Source of the DNA: Nitrosomonas sp. JL21
Lineage (GTDB): Bacteria; Pseudomonadota; Gammaproteobacteria; Burkholderiales; Nitrosomonadaceae
Direction of reading: 5' to 3'
Length of the DNA: 64,000 nt
NCBI RefSeq assembly: GCF_009833095.1
Contig: NZ_QRCB01000017.1
Coordinates: forward strand, 1 to 64,000
Each line of letters begins with the position of its first letter. Within the stretch, counting starts at the first letter, position 1. The translations under genes were made by a program, and so were the position numbers. The notes under the pieces were generated by a model, which was not told the origin of the DNA, did no database searches, and worked only from the letters and a program-made list of their open reading frames with translations. Shown here piece after piece: positions 48,752-58,445 of this stretch.

Positions 48752-49873
48752 ATGAACAGGTTGATCGCTATAAGCTTAGTACTGATGCTAAGTTCGCTCA
48801 ATGTCATGGCGGATTATTTCAATACCGCTCGAACTGAAAAAATTTTTGGTATTTTCCTGACTGAAAGTGCTCAACTCGATGAAGTAGACGCTCACAGCAA
48901 CTCGTTCGGATTCTGGCCCAGGACGCTGGAGGAAATTACCGAATACCTCGATGTCAATAATAATAAATTGCTGCCCGTCATGAAGATCAATCATTTTCTG
49001 CTGGATGCAGACACCGGAATTTACCATGATGATGTCTCCGGCATCATCGCCGCGATAGAACGATCCACGCTGCATCAGCGAAACATCCTGTTTTTTATGG
49101 ATGAACCGATGTGGAACGTGCGTGGAGAATGCGTCATACGAAATAAAACACCTGCCTGCCACGAAGTAGCCAATCGATATGTGCAAACGCTCGATACTCT
49201 GCGCAGGGCGGGACAAGCGTTGCGGCAACGGTTCCCGGGGTCAGGAATCATGCACATCGAGGCATGGACCGAACTGACTCTGCAGAAAAGAGAATTTCCT
49301 GATGAAAAAGTCGTCGTGCTGGATGACGCTGAGTACTTGGGCTTCGATTGTTATGGCGCCATTCATCGCTGCGGATCGCAAGAGTATGGCTACCGTCATC
49401 AGGTTGAATACGGCGAATGGGTATGGAGTGCCATGATGACTCTGGAAGCGAACAATTCCATCGGACGCAAATTATTGTTGGTGCCAGGCACGTTTCTGGC
49501 AGAAGAGTACTTCGATGATATCGAGACCCTCCTGGAACAGATCGCATTCTATGCCTGGGTGCTGCAGCAATCCGACAAAATCGGCGGGTTTGGCGCATTC
49601 CTGTGGGGAGACATGATCGAAAGAAGCAAATATTTTACCGGCGCACGGCATATTCCGGCAGTTACTAGTTTCCTCGCATTCATCTCGAGGCTGTATGGTG
49701 TGCAGGATTTGACTGAACAACAATGGAACTGCATTGCCAGTACACGCTCGTGTACTCAGGCCACGGTTCAATCCTCCGGAATCACAATGTCGAGTAGCGA
49801 ATCGCAATCACCTCAAGTTCCTCCCTTCCTCCCGGGGTATGCAACGCCACAACGTCGCCTTCGCGCGCCCTGA
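48752..49873 (+). CDS. Secreted protein of unknown function
   Basis: From the ATG at 48752, which has AGGGAG eight bases upstream, the protein has 373 residues with a signal peptide of about 20 residues. The rest has alternating strands and helices (IFGIFLTESAQ, NILFFMDEPMWN, IMHIEAWTELT, YLGFDCYGAI, IGGFGAFLWGD), a pattern like a TIM-barrel glycoside hydrolase, with acidic residues at strand ends. I do not recognise a family. Its last 92 bases overlap the end of greB on the opposite strand, and that tail (SSSESQSPQVPPFLPG) looks unstructured. Confidence 0.65.
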   Translation: MNRLIAISLVLMLSSLNVMADYFNTARTEKIFGIFLTESAQLDEVDAHSNSFGFWPRTLEEITEYLDVNNNKLLPVMKINHFLLDADTGIYHDDVSGIIAAIERSTLHQRNILFFMDEPMWNVRGECVIRNKTPACHEVANRYVQTLDTLRRAGQALRQRFPGSGIMHIEAWTELTLQKREFPDEKVVVLDDAEYLGFDCYGAIHRCGSQEYGYRHQVEYGEWVWSAMMTLEANNSIGRKLLLVPGTFLAEEYFDDIETLLEQIAFYAWVLQQSDKIGGFGAFLWGDMIERSKYFTGARHIPAVTSFLAFISRLYGVQDLTEQQWNCIASTRSCTQATVQSSGITMSSSESQSPQVPPFLPGYATPQRRLRAP

Positions 49874-50333
49874 GCAGTGCCTTGGCTAATGGCGAAATCC
49901 AGCTGATATGGCCGCGACCGGGATCGGCCTCATCCATCCCGACGATGCTGTAGGTATTTTCTTGGCCTTGCACATTGCAGACTGTCACGGTAGCCCCGAA
50001 AAATACTTGATCGCATTCGCCGCGTAGCGCCGGATCGACTACCTCCGCGCTATCCAATCTTTTGGACAGAAAACGCAGGCGCCGGTCGATTTCGCGCAAG
50101 CGCCGCTTGCCGTAGATATAATCGCCATTTTCCGAACGATCGCCGTTCGATGCGGCCCAAGTAATAGTTTTGACGAGTTCCGGACGCTCCACTTTCCACA
50201 ATTGATCAAACTCGTCTTTCAACCGCTGATGGCCTGCTGGCGTAATGTAATTTTTCACACCTCGCGGCAATTTCGGAGTGCCGTCGGGCGTGTCATCGTT
50301 GTCTTCGTCTTCCTTGGTAAACGCTTTGTTCAT
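49782..50333 (-). CDS. greB: Transcription elongation factor GreB
   Basis: GreB rescues backtracked RNA polymerase by stimulating transcript cleavage. The 183-residue protein has the N-terminal coiled-coil with RSENGDYIYGKRRLREIDRR, whose acidic tip (D and E of SENGDY) acts at the polymerase active site, and the C-terminal FKBP-like domain with WISPLAKALLRAREGD. The extra N-terminal acidic stretch fits GreB rather than GreA. The 3' end overlaps the preceding convergent gene by 92 bases. Confidence 0.95.
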   Translation of the reverse strand: MNKAFTKEDEDNDDTPDGTPKLPRGVKNYITPAGHQRLKDEFDQLWKVERPELVKTITWAASNGDRSENGDYIYGKRRLREIDRRLRFLSKRLDSAEVVDPALRGECDQVFFGATVTVCNVQGQENTYSIVGMDEADPGRGHISWISPLAKALLRAREGDVVALHTPGGREELEVIAIRYSTL

Positions 50334-50536
50334 ATTTAAAGGGAAATAATCTCACGTGAAACACATTACGATATCGAGCCTGGGTGAACGTTCAAGACGA
50401 GCCAATAAATTCACTCCATATCCTGCCGTTACCCATCCATTCCATCCGTCTTGATTCCAGAATCGATCAGTCCAATCAATTTGTTACGGTCATGTATAAC
50501 CGCTAACGCTAATAAAATAAATTGCGCTCATGCCAT
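50334..50536. other. Intergenic region
   Basis: About 200 bases between greB and the SMR gene, both leftward. No gene or clear signal is seen. Confidence 0.3.
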
Positions 50537-50869
50537 TCAGTGTGAAATGCTCTGAGAAAACATATTGATCACCGCCACCCCCAAAACAATCAGTACCAAA
50601 CCGATTACCGCAGCAATATCCAGCGTTTGCCCGAGAAAAAGCCAGCCGCTCAGTGCAATCAGCACCACGCCAACCCCGGACCAGATGGCGTAGGCAATGC
50701 CGACCGGAATGGTTCGCAGCGTCAGCGATAAAAAATAAAACGCCAGCACATATCCGGCCACGACGATGACCGATGGCCACAAGCGCGTGAATCCTTCGGT
50801 CGTTTTAAGGTATGAGGTTGCGATCACCTCACTGACGATCGCGGCGGCAAGTATCATCCAATGGTGCAT
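50537..50869 (-). CDS. Small multidrug resistance (EmrE-type) transporter
   Basis: The 110-residue membrane protein has four helices and the SMR hallmarks: the membrane-embedded glutamate in AAAIVSEVIATSYLK (E14) and the stretch IPVGIAYAIWSGVGVV. Such antiporters exchange protons for lipophilic cations. AGGAG lies about 12 bases before the ATG. It follows the hydroxypyruvate reductase-like gene by 24 bases and may be co-transcribed with it. Confidence 0.94.
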   Translation of the reverse strand: MHHWMILAAAIVSEVIATSYLKTTEGFTRLWPSVIVVAGYVLAFYFLSLTLRTIPVGIAYAIWSGVGVVLIALSGWLFLGQTLDIAAVIGLVLIVLGVAVINMFSQSISH

Positions 50870-50893
50870 TCCGGTATTTTCTCCTATTTCAGT

Positions 50894-51880
50894 TCAGCGT
50901 TGACCGGCAGCGCTCGAGTGCAACGCATCCATGATTTGATTGAAAGGCTCGTTCCGAAAGAAATGCCTGATATTGCCTGCCAATTGATCCAGCAAACGCT
51001 GCCTGGATTCCCGGCTGGCCCAAGCGATGTGCGGCGTCACAATCAGATTTGGCGGCAGCTGCCGCAACATACTATTGTCCGCGCCGGGCGGCTCTTCCTG
51101 GATCACGTCGAGGGCCGCACCGGCAATGCGATGCGTACGCAAGCTGTGCAGCAAGTCGGCCTCATTTACTAATTGGCCACGTGCAGTATTGATCAGCAAC
51201 GCCGAGGGCTTCATGAGTTCAAATTCCCGGCGGCTGATCAGTTGGTGCGTCTCTTGCGAGTAAGGACAATGCAGTGTAATCACATCCGCGTCCCGCATCA
51301 CGTCATCGAATGCCATCCTGCCCGGACACGGCAATTTCCCCTTATGATCGGCAATCAGCACCTGCATGCCAAAGGCTCGGGCAACTTCAGCTACTGCCTG
51401 ACCCAGCTCACCAAATCCAATGATACCCAGCTTTTTTCCGGACAGCTCCTGAATATCATAATCCAACGGGCAAAAAAATCTGCTGGCCTGCCAACCGCCT
51501 TCTTTCACCAGCGCCTGATAATCGACAAAATGGCGCGCCAGATTCAGCATCAGCATGAACACATGCTGCACCACCGAGGGCGTGGCATAGCCGCGCACAT
51601 TGCATACCGGCACGGCATGCTCGGCCGCAGCCGCAAGATCGATGTTGTTATAGCCGGTCGCCGCCACGCAAATCAATTTCAGATGCTTTGCCGCAACGAT
51701 CGCTTCATGGCCGATATATACCTTATTGCTGACGGCCACGTCAGCACTTTGAATACGTTCCAGCACGTCCTGTTCAGACGAATCATCAAAATACTGCCAC
51801 GGCGAGATCGCCCGCTCCATTGATCCGCAATCCATATCACCGCGAGTTACGGAACCGAAATCAAGAAAAACTGCGCGCAT
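50894..51880 (-). CDS. hprA: D-2-hydroxyacid dehydrogenase (hydroxypyruvate/glycerate type)
   Basis: From the ATG at 51880, with GGGAGGA six bases upstream, the protein has 328 residues. It shows the Rossmann motif GIIGFGELGQAVAE near residue 150, the substrate arginine in NTARGQLVNE near 233, and the catalytic histidine in TPHIAWASRESRQR near 285. The GYNNIDL and AWASRES stretches match NADH-dependent hydroxypyruvate reductase/glycerate dehydrogenase (HprA) more than SerA, and it lacks an ACT domain. It would return hydroxypyruvate to glycerate. The exact substrate is inferred. Confidence 0.88.
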   Translation of the reverse strand: MRAVFLDFGSVTRGDMDCGSMERAISPWQYFDDSSEQDVLERIQSADVAVSNKVYIGHEAIVAAKHLKLICVAATGYNNIDLAAAAEHAVPVCNVRGYATPSVVQHVFMLMLNLARHFVDYQALVKEGGWQASRFFCPLDYDIQELSGKKLGIIGFGELGQAVAEVARAFGMQVLIADHKGKLPCPGRMAFDDVMRDADVITLHCPYSQETHQLISRREFELMKPSALLINTARGQLVNEADLLHSLRTHRIAGAALDVIQEEPPGADNSMLRQLPPNLIVTPHIAWASRESRQRLLDQLAGNIRHFFRNEPFNQIMDALHSSAAGQR

Positions 51881-52084
51881 CTCATTCCTCCCGTCAGGAT
51901 CGAAAATCATATCATAACGCGATGCACCAGCGTTTCAGCGGTTCTGTTCTTTATGATCGCCAAAGGGAATACAGCATGAGGTACAGCCATGGTCGCAAAC
52001 ACCACCGTCTGGGTATGCGCTATTCGCACCAAATGATGGATGCAGATCACTTGCAAAACCGACATGAATTCCAGCTCAAAGAAG

Positions 52085-53266
52085 TTACTTGGCGATCGTG
52101 ATACTGGGCACGCCGACGCGCGGGATATCGGTGACGGTCATCTGGAACAGCAAAAACAGCAATTGAAATGCATCGCGATTCCAGCGGGCATAGGGACCGG
52201 TAGTTTTCACCGCATAAAACCGATCATTCCAGCGCACTGAAATATCCGCCTCGGATGGAGGCAGGCGCGAAGCCACCAATTCCATCGTCAAATCAGGATT
52301 TTCATCGTTGAGAATTTGAGGCGTCCGAAGATCTTTATCGACATGATAGCCTGCTTCAGCACCGAGCGCTTTACCCAGGAAACCAAGAATCGCATGGAAA
52401 CTCCTGAGCCGGAACACGCCCCGCATCGGCCACCCCCCGCCATAGTGATCGGCACGGATATCGAATGCGATATCGCTGACATCCCAATCATCCGCCATAT
52501 TGTTCAGTTGATCACGTTCATCATCGGAAAGAAGACCCGGATCGTAATTGGTGATCAGAATCGGCCCGGTCGTGTGCTTGCGCAGCGTATACGTATTGCT
52601 GACCGGATCATGGCGCACGCTGAATTCCTTTTGCAATGCCTGAAAGCCTTCCGCCTCGATGGCGCGGGCGGGAACGGTCCAGGTATGAATGAGCGGCAAC
52701 GGCTCGGCATACAATTTGTTGTCATCCTGAATGGCTGATAAATGCAGCACCACCCGGCGGAACATCTCGTAGTTGCTTTTATCGCGCGGGCTGTTGCGAT
52801 AGATTTGATAATGCGGAGATTGGAACAGGCGCACTTCCTGCGCCATCATGCGCAATAGCAAATCGACGTCATAACGCTGCCGCAATAATAAGGTCAATTT
52901 GTTTTGTGGAAACGGCGTCAACAGCCGTTGGGTGAAATCTTCTCCTTCGATCGGAACGATGCTGATGGTCGGGTTTTCAGCGAAGGTGCCGCCAAAAATC
53001 GGCATTATCGAGGCGCCGGCAAGTCCGCCGGGCGAAGGCATGGCACCGGCGTTGGCCTGAAAACTGAATGTTGCCGCGATATTCGATACCCCGGTGAAAT
53101 GGATCGGCTGTCGATGATAGGCGCGCGCAATATTGATCAGCAATTGCTGCGACAACGCATCGGTTACTGCATCATCATACGCGATGACGGCCCGGTTCAG
53201 CGCAATCGGCGACACACAACCGGCCAACAGTCCAACCATCAGGACAAAGAGCACCCATCGCAGCAT
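52085..53266 (-). CDS. Predicted lipoprotein of unknown function
   Basis: From the ATG at 53266 the protein has 393 residues with a signal peptide and lipobox LAGC. Early on it reads LNRAVIAYDDAVTDALSQQLLINIARAYHRQPIHFTGV, an arrangement seen in conserved proteobacterial lipoproteins without known function; several later parts are beta-rich. The open frame extends 32 codons upstream, but that overlaps the preceding gene and lacks a signal peptide start. It begins seven bases after the stop of the PAS-GGDEF-EAL gene, so the two are in one operon. No enzymatic motif is seen. Confidence 0.75.
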   Translation of the reverse strand: MLRWVLFVLMVGLLAGCVSPIALNRAVIAYDDAVTDALSQQLLINIARAYHRQPIHFTGVSNIAATFSFQANAGAMPSPGGLAGASIMPIFGGTFAENPTISIVPIEGEDFTQRLLTPFPQNKLTLLLRQRYDVDLLLRMMAQEVRLFQSPHYQIYRNSPRDKSNYEMFRRVVLHLSAIQDDNKLYAEPLPLIHTWTVPARAIEAEGFQALQKEFSVRHDPVSNTYTLRKHTTGPILITNYDPGLLSDDERDQLNNMADDWDVSDIAFDIRADHYGGGWPMRGVFRLRSFHAILGFLGKALGAEAGYHVDKDLRTPQILNDENPDLTMELVASRLPPSEADISVRWNDRFYAVKTTGPYARWNRDAFQLLFLLFQMTVTDIPRVGVPSITIAK

Positions 53267-53273
53267 ACTGAAA

Positions 53274-56200
53274 CTAGGCAGTGAGCCGATGCGCCTGTTC
53301 AACCAGCAATTTTTCAAATGCTTTCCCCTTGATGGCTTCCGAATATAAGAATCCCTGCACATAATCGCAGCCGAACTGCGTCAACAGATCTTGTTGTTCC
53401 TTCGTCTCGACCCCCTCGGCGATGGTCTTGATGTCCAATTTGTGCGCCATCATGATGATGGCTTCTACCAACGTGCGGTCGGTTTCGCTATCGATCAGCT
53501 GATTGATGAAGGAATGGTCGATCTTGAGATAATCGATATCGAATTTCTTCAGATAGGAGAGCGATGAAAAGCCGGTGCCGAAATCATCGATCGATACTTC
53601 GATGCCGTTATTGCGAAATTCCAGCAGATATTCCTGCACCACCGACGAATCTTTCAGCAGCAAGCCCTCGGTAATTTCAACATTCAGGCAACTGCCAGGC
53701 AGCCCCAGTTCAGTCAATTTCTCCAGCCAGTTAAATTTACTCATGAATTTGAACTGAATGGGCGACATGTTGATGCTGATCTGAATGATGTGATCCAGCC
53801 GTTTTTGCCATTGATGAATAAAAGCGATCGATTGTTTGAACACCAATTCGCCGATATCCAGAATCAGGCCGCTTTCCTCAGCCAGCGGAATGAACGTCGT
53901 CGGACTGATCATGCCGCGCCGTGGATGTTTCCAGCGCACCAGCGCTTCCGCCTTGATCATGCGGCCACTGTGCAATTCCAGGATCGGCTGATAATAGACG
54001 TGCAACTCTCCTCGCGCGATTGCCTGCCGTAGATCATGAATCAGGGCCATTTTTTCATGCGCTTGCTGTTGCATGGAATGAGTGAAATGACAAAAACGGT
54101 TGCGCCCCTCCAGCTTGGCTGCATACATGGCCTGATCGGCATGTTTCATCAGACTTTTCATGTCGGCGCCATCCTGGGGATAGAACACGATGCCGATGCT
54201 GGTGGAAATATAGTAATTGGTGCGATTCTGATTGAAATTGAACGGCTTGTTCAATTGCAGAATGATATGCTGCGCAACCGATTCAACACGTTGAATCTCG
54301 ACTGAATCCGATAGGATGACCGCAAATTCGTCGCCACCCAGGCGCGCCACGGTATCGGTTTCCATCACGCACGATTTCACGCGGATGGCCACTTCGCGCA
54401 ACAAATCATCGCCCTTGTCATGCCCCAGCGTATCGTTGATATCCTTGAAGTGATCCAGATCCAGAAACAGCATGGCCAGAGGTGTGCCAGTACGGCGCAA
54501 TTTCTTGATTTTGGCTTCCAGCCGTTTTTTGAACAGATTACGGTTGGGTAAGCCAGTTAATTGATCATAATTCGCCTGTGACAAAATCAGCTCGTCATTT
54601 TTCTTCTTTTCGGTGATGTCGGTGAACTGCGATACATGAAAATGAATGCGCCCATCGGCATGCCGAATGACACTGACACTCAGCCACTTGGCATGAACGG
54701 TACCGTCTTTGCGCGCATCCCAGATCTCGCCCTGCCAATGATCTTCGTTGAGCAATCGGTGCCGGATCTCCTGGTAGAAATCAGTATCATGTCGTCCGGA
54801 ACGGAATATTTCAGGACTCTTGCCCATCACATCGGCGATGTCATAGCCGGTCATGCGCGTAAATGCCGGATTGATTTGGATGATCAGGTCATTCTCATCG
54901 GTCACCATGATGGCTTCGTTACTCGACTGGTAAATCGCTGCGGCCAGACGCATCGAGTCATTGGCCTGTTTCTGCTTGGTGATGTTCTGATAGATACCGA
55001 GTACACCGATGATTTCATGGGTGACACTCAGTAGCGGCACTTTTGAAGTTTCTATCCACAACGATTCTTCGCTAGCATTTTTGAGCGATTCTTCATAATA
55101 TAGTTTGGAAATACCTGAATCGATCACTTGCCGGTCATCAGCTCGATAATGGTTCGCCTGCTCTTCGGTCCAGCTCAGATCATAGTCGGTCTTACCGATG
55201 ATTTCTTGCATTGACATGACGCCCGCATCGCGTGCAAACGAAGGATTGCAGCCCAGATAGCGGGAATCCCTGTCTTTCCAGAAAATGCGCACCGGCGCCG
55301 TGTCGACAATCGTTTTTAATAGATTGCGCGATTCCGCCAGCTCGGTTTCCTTTATTTTCTGGTCGGTAATATCGGTAATCGTCCCTACATATCCCAACAC
55401 ATTGCCATGCTGATCACGCTCAGCCTGGGCATGCCCGAGAATCCAGGTAATTACTTTTTCCTTGGTCTGGAAGCGATACTCGGAGATGAATTGCCGTTGA
55501 TACTGCACTGCCCTGCCCCACTCATTCATGACGCGCTCGCGGTCTTCCGGATAAATGGCTGTAACCCAGCCAAAATCAAGCGCCGTTTCTGCGTCCATCC
55601 CGGCAATCAAGCACCAGCGCTCATTGACATACAAACATTTGCCGGTCTCGTCGGTTCGGAAAATACCCACCGGCGCAACTTCCGTGAGGCTGCGAAACAA
55701 TTGCTCATTGTTGCGCAGTGCGATTTCCATGTGTTTCTGCCGGGTAATATCGACCAGCACGCCCCGCCAGCGGGTACTGCCATCATTCTCCCGGCTGGGA
55801 ATCGAATAACCCCGCAACCATTTCTCGCCATGCGGCGTCGTTACCGGATATTCATGCGACCAAGGCAGTAAGTTCTTCATAGATACAAGCATCGAGGCAT
55901 CGAGCTCGGCTATGGCTTCCGCATGAATCTGCTTGAAAATGACGCCGACATCCGCCATGCAATCCATTGCGGGAACGCCGATCAAGTCGGCGATGCCTTC
56001 GCTCATGAACGGCATCGAACGGCCTCCTTGGGCATCGATACAGAACTCATAGACTGCGCCGGGGATGCTGGCGATAAAGTCTCGAAACCGTTTCTCGCTC
56101 AGCCTCAACTCCAAGGTGCGCTGCACCACGGTACGTTCAAGCGTTTCATTCAGACTACGGATTTCGCTTTCGGCCGCCTTGCGTTCCGTAATGTTACGAA

Positions 56201-56600
56201 AAATGCCGCGGGTCGCGATCGGTATGCCATTGATGGAATACAGACTGAGATTGCCTTCCACGATGACCACACGCCCATCCTTGGTCAAAAAAGGCACTTC
56301 CATGAGCCCCAGATTTTCTCCAGCCATGATGCGCTGGATGGTTTCAAGACATTCCGCATGATGATCGGGATGGATGATGCTGAAGATCGTCAAGCCGGCG
56401 ACATCGTCGGTTGAGTATCCGAGCAGCTCGCGCCACGCCCGATTGACGAAAAGGAAACGCCCATCCGGCGTCACGCTCTGAATTAAATCGTTGACACCAT
56501 CGAACAACTCTCTGAGTTGCTCATCACTCAAGATCGTGGAAATCGGAACTGTTGTGCTCACGCAGGAGGACTCTCTCGAAATGACTTCATCGTTAATCAT
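53274..56600 (-). CDS. Five-PAS GGDEF-EAL protein (c-di-GMP enzyme)
   Basis: The 1108-residue protein has no membrane segment. About five PAS domains (roughly 26-143, 166-290, 298-418, 425-545, 548-668) precede a GGDEF domain with intact RLGGDEF near 755 and an EAL domain (about 850-1100) with KAEALVRW, NVEITEG, DDFGTG and KTIAEGVET. Both catalytic sets look intact. The RxxD inhibitory site is absent (METD), so product inhibition of the cyclase is unlikely. The PAS domains may sense redox, oxygen or ligands. A lipoprotein gene follows in the same operon. Confidence 0.93.
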   Translation of the reverse strand: MINDEVISRESSCVSTTVPISTILSDEQLRELFDGVNDLIQSVTPDGRFLFVNRAWRELLGYSTDDVAGLTIFSIIHPDHHAECLETIQRIMAGENLGLMEVPFLTKDGRVVIVEGNLSLYSINGIPIATRGIFRNITERKAAESEIRSLNETLERTVVQRTLELRLSEKRFRDFIASIPGAVYEFCIDAQGGRSMPFMSEGIADLIGVPAMDCMADVGVIFKQIHAEAIAELDASMLVSMKNLLPWSHEYPVTTPHGEKWLRGYSIPSRENDGSTRWRGVLVDITRQKHMEIALRNNEQLFRSLTEVAPVGIFRTDETGKCLYVNERWCLIAGMDAETALDFGWVTAIYPEDRERVMNEWGRAVQYQRQFISEYRFQTKEKVITWILGHAQAERDQHGNVLGYVGTITDITDQKIKETELAESRNLLKTIVDTAPVRIFWKDRDSRYLGCNPSFARDAGVMSMQEIIGKTDYDLSWTEEQANHYRADDRQVIDSGISKLYYEESLKNASEESLWIETSKVPLLSVTHEIIGVLGIYQNITKQKQANDSMRLAAAIYQSSNEAIMVTDENDLIIQINPAFTRMTGYDIADVMGKSPEIFRSGRHDTDFYQEIRHRLLNEDHWQGEIWDARKDGTVHAKWLSVSVIRHADGRIHFHVSQFTDITEKKKNDELILSQANYDQLTGLPNRNLFKKRLEAKIKKLRRTGTPLAMLFLDLDHFKDINDTLGHDKGDDLLREVAIRVKSCVMETDTVARLGGDEFAVILSDSVEIQRVESVAQHIILQLNKPFNFNQNRTNYYISTSIGIVFYPQDGADMKSLMKHADQAMYAAKLEGRNRFCHFTHSMQQQAHEKMALIHDLRQAIARGELHVYYQPILELHSGRMIKAEALVRWKHPRRGMISPTTFIPLAEESGLILDIGELVFKQSIAFIHQWQKRLDHIIQISINMSPIQFKFMSKFNWLEKLTELGLPGSCLNVEITEGLLLKDSSVVQEYLLEFRNNGIEVSIDDFGTGFSSLSYLKKFDIDYLKIDHSFINQLIDSETDRTLVEAIIMMAHKLDIKTIAEGVETKEQQDLLTQFGCDYVQGFLYSEAIKGKAFEKLLVEQAHRLTA

Positions 56601-57046
56601 GACATGACTTGATGATGACTGCGGAAGCTCTGAAGACCACTGCGCTCGCTACCTTTGTCAGAGCTATCTCATTGTGCATTTGAATTCAGGCATGTCTCAC
56701 CCGGCACTATCTCTTAGGGAACTTGATTTTAATCTAAAATACATAAGCCTATAGAAATTTATGCGAGAACTGTAATTTTTAAACAACACATCTGCGCTGA
56801 TCCGTTGCCCTATCAGGACTCATCGCAAATTTCCTCCCATACTCTAGAAACAGTCACCGGAATCGCTGATCATTGCTCCCGGCAACTCGGTTGTAGCATA
56901 AGTTCCCTGTCGAACAACAAGTTGTCAAAAATGAGTTGAGTCAGTGAAAGACATATAGCATACTAGCGCGCGTGATTGATCTATTCGACCAATCCACAAC
57001 CATCATCAACGGTGTCACTCTATTTCGTTTTTTCACAGGCATTGTC
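56601..57046. other. Divergent intergenic region, leader of sdaA
   Basis: Nearly 450 bases without a gene. The right end has TTGAGT (56935-56940) followed after 18 bases by CATACT (56959-56964), a weak sigma70-like pair. I looked for a glycine riboswitch and saw none of its conserved core. Confidence 0.3.
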
Positions 57047-58426
57047 ATGTTCATCAGCGTTCTCGATCTTTTTAAAATAGGCATCGGCCCGTCCAGCTCA
57101 CACACGATGGGACCGATGGTGGCCGCGAAGGATTTCCGTGATCGGATCCAGGCGTTTGTGTCCAGCCATCCTATGCCGTCTTTCCTGCATGTCCGATGTA
57201 CCTTGCGAGGCTCCCTGGCATTCACCGGCAAGGGACACGCCACTGATCGCGCCGTGACTTTGGGAATGCATCGATACACGCCGCTGGCATTGGCGAAATT
57301 GGATGTGAATGAATTGTTTCAGGCATTGTGGTCAGAAACGACGTTTCAGATCGACGAAACCGTCGTCATTCACTTCAATCCCGCTGAAGATATCGTTTTC
57401 GATCGTGGAGATCCGCTGCCGGAGCATCCCAACGGCATGATTTTTCAATTGCTGGATGGCACGGGCAAAACATTGCTCACGGAAACCTACTTTTCAATTG
57501 GTGGTGGATTCATCAACACGTTGGCCGAGATTGGTCAGCTGGTCGCGCCGATAAAAATGGAAGCCGTCAGTTCCTGCGGTTTTCCGTTCGATTGCGCCAA
57601 TCAAATGATGAAAATGTCGACCGACAGCGGTTTATCGATAGCCGCGATGAAACGCAGCAACGAATTGGAACGCATAAACGAACAGGCACTCAATGATGGA
57701 CTGGACGCCATCTGGGATGCGATGCGGACTTGTCTCGAACGAGGACTGGTGGCAGAAGGCCGGTTACCGGGCGGATTGAACATCAAGCGCCGCGCCCATT
57801 CGTTATATCTGCAATTGCAGAACAATCCCGAAAAAGCGACGTTGAATGATTGGCTGTGCGCCTACGCGATGGCCGTCAACGAAGAGAATGCCGCCGGTCA
57901 CATGGTTGTCACTGCCCCCACCAATGGCGCAGCAGGCGTGATACCGGCGGTAATTTATTATGCGGTGAAGCATGAAGGCGCAACACCCGAACAAGTTCGT
58001 GATTTTCTGCTGGTGGCCGGAGCCATTGGCGGTTTGATCAAACATAACAGCTCGATTTCAGGGGCCGAGGTCGGTTGCCAGGGCGAAGTCGGCTCCGCCT
58101 CCGCGATGGCTGCATCCGGCTTATGCGCGATCAAGGGCGGCACCACAGAGAAAATCGAGAATGCGGCGGAAATTGCACTGGAACATCATCTCGGCATGAC
58201 CTGCGATCCGGTGGGAAGTCTGGTTCAAGTCCCCTGCATCGAACGCAACGGTTTTGGCGCCATCAAGGCCTATACTGCGGCATCGCTTGCAATCCGCGGC
58301 GATGGCCAGCATTTCATGTCACTCGACAATTGCATCGCCGCGATGAAACAAACCGGCTTGGAAATGTCGATCAAATTCAAGGAAACTTCATTGGGAGGCC
58401 TGGCGGTCAGCATTACCGAGTGTTGA
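57047..58426 (+). CDS. sdaA: L-serine dehydratase
   Basis: The enzyme deaminates L-serine to pyruvate with a 4Fe-4S cluster. From the ATG at 57047 it has 459 residues and starts with the family hallmark FISVLDLFKIGIGPSSSHTMGP. The C-terminal domain has SGAEVGCQGEVGSASAMAA near residue 343, whose cysteine binds the cluster, and further cysteines near 384 and 394. A GTG start at 56972 would add 25 residues not seen in relatives. It stands alone as one transcription unit. Confidence 0.96.
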   Translation: MFISVLDLFKIGIGPSSSHTMGPMVAAKDFRDRIQAFVSSHPMPSFLHVRCTLRGSLAFTGKGHATDRAVTLGMHRYTPLALAKLDVNELFQALWSETTFQIDETVVIHFNPAEDIVFDRGDPLPEHPNGMIFQLLDGTGKTLLTETYFSIGGGFINTLAEIGQLVAPIKMEAVSSCGFPFDCANQMMKMSTDSGLSIAAMKRSNELERINEQALNDGLDAIWDAMRTCLERGLVAEGRLPGGLNIKRRAHSLYLQLQNNPEKATLNDWLCAYAMAVNEENAAGHMVVTAPTNGAAGVIPAVIYYAVKHEGATPEQVRDFLLVAGAIGGLIKHNSSISGAEVGCQGEVGSASAMAASGLCAIKGGTTEKIENAAEIALEHHLGMTCDPVGSLVQVPCIERNGFGAIKAYTAASLAIRGDGQHFMSLDNCIAAMKQTGLEMSIKFKETSLGGLAVSITEC

Positions 58427-58445
58427 TGCGTTCGATGGGTGAGCG

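Noticed and set aside
56601-57046. Glycine or serine riboswitch ahead of sdaA
   Set aside because: I looked for the conserved core and stems of a glycine riboswitch and found none.
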